Below, in pieces: positions 7,015 through 8,993 of a stretch of DNA of 8,993 bases. How positions within the stretch are numbered: position 1 is the first letter of the stretch; each line of letters begins with the position of its first letter. Location of the stretch: contig JAUPVO010000056.1 in NCBI GenBank assembly GCA_030916975.1, positions 1 to 8,993 of the forward strand. Reading direction: 5' to 3'. The stretch is from Patescibacteria group bacterium (lineage in GTDB: Bacteria > Patescibacteriota > Minisyncoccia > Phycocordibacterales > UBA5272). The notes under the pieces are model-generated. The model was not told the DNA's origin, did no database searches, and saw only the letters and a list, made by a program, of their open reading frames with translations. A program made the translations under genes and the position numbers.

Positions 7015-8019
7015 CTATCTTTTCTTTTTATGGAATTTTTCAAACTGCTCTCTTAAGAACTTATTGGTTACATTGGTATATATCTGAGTTGTAGCTATAC
7101 TTGCGTGTCCAAGCATCATCTGAACACTACGAAGGTCCGCACCATTATAAAGCAGATCTGTAGCAAAAGAGTGTCTAAGCACGTGAGGTGTACATTTTTT
7201 ACTTATACCAGCCAGAGCTGCATATTTCTCTATAACTCTCTCCACACTTCTAGTGGTTAAGCGTATACTTCCTTTTTGTTGTAGGCGAGAAAGAGATCTT
7301 TTAGAATGATCAACAAAAAGCGCCTCATCTATATCAACTCTTTGGTTTAGGTATTTTTTTATCCACTCTTTTGCGTCATCACTTAAAAACACAACTCTAA
7401 TCTTCCCTCCTTTCCCGCGTATTGATAATTCAACAGTATTCAAATCCATATTTCTATCAAGTGAAACAAGTTCAGATACACGGAGTCCGGTAGAGAAGAA
7501 GAGCTCTAGTATTGCCTTGTCTCGAAGTATTGCAAGCTTCTTGCTAATATAATCTCTATCTTCTTGATCTAATTTGTCCAGCACATCAACAGGAGAATTA
7601 AGCAGTCTCTGTAACTCTTTTTCTGTAATTAAGTCCAGCTCTCTCTGTGATGTTTTAGCCAACTCTATTTTCTCGGGATTATAAGCACCAACCCCCCTCT
7701 TCCTTAAATATTTTAAAAAGGAACGGAGAGCTATCATATGATAGTTTTGAGTTTTTTTGTCTAAGGTTTCATAATAATTAGAATTAGTTTTTTTCTTGTT
7801 TTGGTTTTTGGGTAATCTGTTGAGATATAGCCTATATTCTCTTATTATCTGATCAGAAGCTGAGTTATTCCCGAAATTATTCTCATTAAAATTTCTTTCT
7901 TTTAAGAATTTGATAAACCTGTTTACATAATGATTATAATTACGCACAGTAAGATGAGATCTTCCTTTTTCGATCTCTACATATTCCAAAAATTCCTGCT
8001 TGTAACTATTTAAAGACAT
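7015..8019 (-). CDS. xerC/xerD-like: Tyrosine recombinase, XerC/XerD type
   Basis: Site-specific recombinase likely to resolve chromosome dimers at a dif site. From an ATG at 8019 it has 334 residues. An N-terminal core-binding SAM-like domain (about 1-130, SHLTVRNYNHYVNRFIKFL near 21-39) precedes the catalytic domain. The catalytic set is complete: Arg180 in TGLRVSEL, Lys203 or Lys206 in RGKGGKIR, His279 and Arg282 in HVLRHSF, His305 in LGHAS, and the nucleophile Tyr314 in TTQIYTNV. A longer reading frame begins with TTG at 8073 (352 residues). I prefer the ATG because an extended -10 (8042-8050) lies inside the extra 54 bp and because the family usually begins 10-15 residues before the conserved FLEYVEIEKG. 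An insertion near 65-85 (NENNFGNN, NKKKTNSN) is longer than in E. coli Xer proteins. No attachment site or cargo flanks it, so it looks housekeeping. Confidence 0.93.
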   Translation of the reverse strand: MSLNSYKQEFLEYVEIEKGRSHLTVRNYNHYVNRFIKFLKERNFNENNFGNNSASDQIIREYRLYLNRLPKNQNKKKTNSNYYETLDKKTQNYHMIALRSFLKYLRKRGVGAYNPEKIELAKTSQRELDLITEKELQRLLNSPVDVLDKLDQEDRDYISKKLAILRDKAILELFFSTGLRVSELVSLDRNMDLNTVELSIRGKGGKIRVVFLSDDAKEWIKKYLNQRVDIDEALFVDHSKRSLSRLQQKGSIRLTTRSVERVIEKYAALAGISKKCTPHVLRHSFATDLLYNGADLRSVQMMLGHASIATTQIYTNVTNKFLREQFEKFHKKKR

Positions 8020-8041
8020 AAAAACAAGGTCTGTTATTTCG

Positions 8042-8050
8042 ATTATATCA
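8042..8050 (-). promoter_or_regulatory. Predicted promoter of the Xer recombinase gene (extended -10)
   Basis: TGATATAAT on the minus strand is a perfect extended -10. No good -35 lies at 16-18 bp; TTGGCA (8068-8073) is 20 bp away. Expected start is near 8035, giving a leader of about 16 nt to the ATG at 8019. A TTG start at 8073 would lie upstream of this transcript. Confidence 0.55.
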
Positions 8051-8084
8051 TGAATCTTTTTAAGGTCTGCCAAATTAGCTGGGG

Positions 8085-8113
8085 TTGATTTTTTTGTAGG
8101 GGTGTGCTATAAT
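8085..8113 (+). promoter_or_regulatory. Predicted rpsO promoter, near-consensus, with extended -10
   Basis: TTGATT (8085-8090), 17-bp spacer, TATAAT (8108-8113) preceded by TG-C. It is the strongest promoter in the window. The expected start, A at about 8120, is only about 4 nt before the rpsO ATG, so the transcript is probably leaderless or nearly so. Confidence 0.8.
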
Positions 8114-8123
8114 ACTGTTACTT

Positions 8124-8390
8124 ATGTTAACCACAAGAAAAAAAGCAAATATCATCAAATCTGTACAGGTTCACACTGCTGACACGGGAAGCCCAGAAGT
8201 TCAGATTGCTATTCTTTCTAGAAAAATCGAAGATTTAACAAAACATCTGAAATCTAACAAGAAAGACAACCATTCTAGACGCGGACTTATTCAAATGGTT
8301 TCAGATAGAAGAAAACATTTACAGTATTTAGCTAAGACTGACTCTAAAAGACATAAAGAAATTGCCAAAAAAGTCGGACTTAAAGCATAA
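8124..8390 (+). CDS. rpsO: 30S ribosomal protein S15
   Basis: Primary-binding protein of the small ribosomal subunit that contacts the 16S rRNA central domain and takes part in a bridge to the 50S subunit. 88 residues is the exact typical length (88-89). Family marks are DTGSPEVQIA (20-29), LTKHLKSNKKDNHSRRGL (38-55, helix and conserved HSRRGL) and RRKHLQYL (62-69), followed by a basic C-terminus. It has its own strong promoter and terminator and is not followed by pnp, which often neighbours rpsO elsewhere. No room exists for the leader-based S15 autoregulatory structures known in E. coli or Geobacillus, as the predicted leader is about 4 nt. Confidence 0.98.
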   Translation: MLTTRKKANIIKSVQVHTADTGSPEVQIAILSRKIEDLTKHLKSNKKDNHSRRGLIQMVSDRRKHLQYLAKTDSKRHKEIAKKVGLKA

Positions 8391-8397
8391 AAGAAAC

Positions 8398-8440
8398 TAA
8401 AAATAAAATTTGCTATTATGTATAGCAAATTTTATTTTTA
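8398..8440 (+). terminator. Intrinsic terminator of rpsO
   Basis: A 19-bp perfect stem (8398-8416 with 8422-8440) around a 5-nt loop, with core AATTTGCTAT / ATAGCAAATT and a U-rich 3' arm. It begins 7 nt past the rpsO stop. No gene lies on the minus strand next to it, so it works for rpsO. Confidence 0.85.
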
Positions 8441-8459
8441 TAGAGTTTAAAGTAGTAAA

Positions 8460-8488
8460 TTTTGAGTTTGATAGTTTTCTTGTATAAT
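8460..8488 (+). promoter_or_regulatory. Predicted promoter of the NYN-domain gene
   Basis: A perfect TATAAT (8483-8488) has TTTTGA (8460-8465) at 17 bp or TTGAGT (8462-8467) at 15 bp upstream. The expected start near 8495 would give a leader of about 109 nt, much longer than any other in the window. Confidence 0.5.
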
Positions 8489-8495
8489 GTAAGTT

Positions 8496-8539
8496 GATAG
8501 AAATTGTATTTTTAATATTTATATTTCTTAATTTCTATC
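8496..8539 (+). repeat. Inverted repeat in the leader of the NYN-domain gene
   Basis: GATAGAAATT (8496-8505) and AATTTCTATC (8530-8539) form a perfect 10-bp stem with a 24-nt A/U-rich loop. It would start at the very 5' end of the predicted transcript. A short T-rich stretch follows, so an attenuator or an mRNA-stabilising 5' hairpin are both possible. The rest of the gap to 8603 is A/T-rich and shows nothing else I can name. Confidence 0.45.
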
Positions 8540-8603
8540 TCGTTTTAATTTTATAATTTAATACAACAATTTAACATAATATTTATATATTATATTTATT
8601 TAT

Positions 8604-8993
8604 ATGTCAGTAATTCAACACACATCACAGAGGGTTGGAGTTTTTATAGATACTCAAAACCTCTATCATAGCGCCAAAAACCTTTATAACTCAAGAGTTA
8701 ATTTCGGAAATGTCTTAGATGCGGCCGTAGCAGACAGAAAACTGGTTCGCGCGATCGCTTATCTTATTACAACAGAATCTCAAGACGAAGCGCAATTCTT
8801 TGACGCTCTTTTAAAAATAGGTATCGAAACAAAACATAAAGACTTACAAGTATTTTTTGGTGGAAATAAAAAAGCCGACTGGGATGTTGGTTTGGCAGTT
8901 GACGCCATAACTTTAGCGCCAAAGCTAGACGCAGCAGTCTTGGTAACAGGAGACGGAGATTTTATTCCGCTTGTAGAATATCTAAAGATCGGA
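8604..8993 (+). CDS. NYN-domain (LabA/DUF88-like) protein, partial (C-terminus outside window)
   Basis: 130 codons are open from the ATG at 8604 and run off the window. NYN domains are PIN-like folds with acidic metal-binding residues, and known members are nucleases or putative RNA-processing factors; the role here is unknown. The pattern is complete so far: VGVFIDTQNLYHSAK (11-25, Asp16 and Asn19), KKADWDVGLAVDA (89-101, Asp92 and Asp94) and VTGDGDFIPLVEYLK (114-128, Asp117 and Asp119). This fits the LabA-like group closely. A hand count over 8641-8993 gives about 39% G+C, clearly above the neighbouring genes, with many GCG, GCC and GAC codons. The gene has its own promoter, a long structured leader and no Shine-Dalgarno sequence. 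Confidence 0.92.
   Translation, partial: MSVIQHTSQRVGVFIDTQNLYHSAKNLYNSRVNFGNVLDAAVADRKLVRAIAYLITTESQDEAQFFDALLKIGIETKHKDLQVFFGGNKKADWDVGLAVDAITLAPKLDAAVLVTGDGDFIPLVEYLKIG

Noticed and set aside
8101..8132. Possible dif-like site next to the recombinase gene: ATAA ... TTATGTTAA resembles XerC and XerD arm ends
   Set aside because: The inner gap is 9 bp where dif sites have about 6, and both arms are already explained by the rpsO -10 box and the rpsO start codons. A dif site would also be expected near the terminus, not near oriC.

Overview
The window is an AT-rich (roughly 30% G+C by eye) stretch of bacterial core chromosome around a probable replication origin. Genes are compact and change strand often. 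No start codon that I checked has a Shine-Dalgarno sequence. The mix of dnaA-dnaN, a class A penicillin-binding protein, an M50/rhomboid-type site-2 peptidase, a single Xer-type recombinase, rpsO and a LabA-like NYN protein suggests a reduced genome, most likely of the Candidate Phyla Radiation (Patescibacteria). That placement is inference from gene style. All completed genes end in TAA or TAG and no reassigned TGA is needed.

Layout: tyrS (tyrosyl-tRNA synthetase, minus, 3' end outside the window) is divergent from a bifunctional class A PBP gene (plus) across a 117-bp promoter region that holds an 18-bp perfect palindrome. The PBP gene converges on dnaN, and one symmetric hairpin between them can end transcription from both sides. 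dnaA and dnaN both lie on the minus strand. The 318-bp gap between them has the anatomy of oriC: an A/T-only segment with three TTTAAA repeats, a short G/C island, a ladder of DnaA-box-like 9-mers spaced 10-12 bp apart, and a second inverted pair of boxes on the dnaN side. dnaA is divergent from the M50 peptidase gene through promoters whose -35 boxes sit back to back. The peptidase gene converges, with a 2-bp gap, on a XerC/D-type recombinase gene, which is in turn divergent from rpsO. rpsO ends in a strong hairpin. A NYN-domain gene with a long, structured leader then runs off the right edge.

The genes serve replication initiation and processivity (DnaA, DnaN), chromosome dimer resolution (Xer), translation (TyrRS, S15), cell wall synthesis (PBP) and membrane proteolysis (M50). 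I see no mobile element, CRISPR array, tRNA or rRNA and no clear sign of an unknown multi-gene system. The most notable signals are non-coding: the phased, degenerate DnaA-box ladder, a recurring TTGATT / TATAAT-type promoter, and very short or absent 5' leaders, with rpsO predicted to be nearly leaderless.
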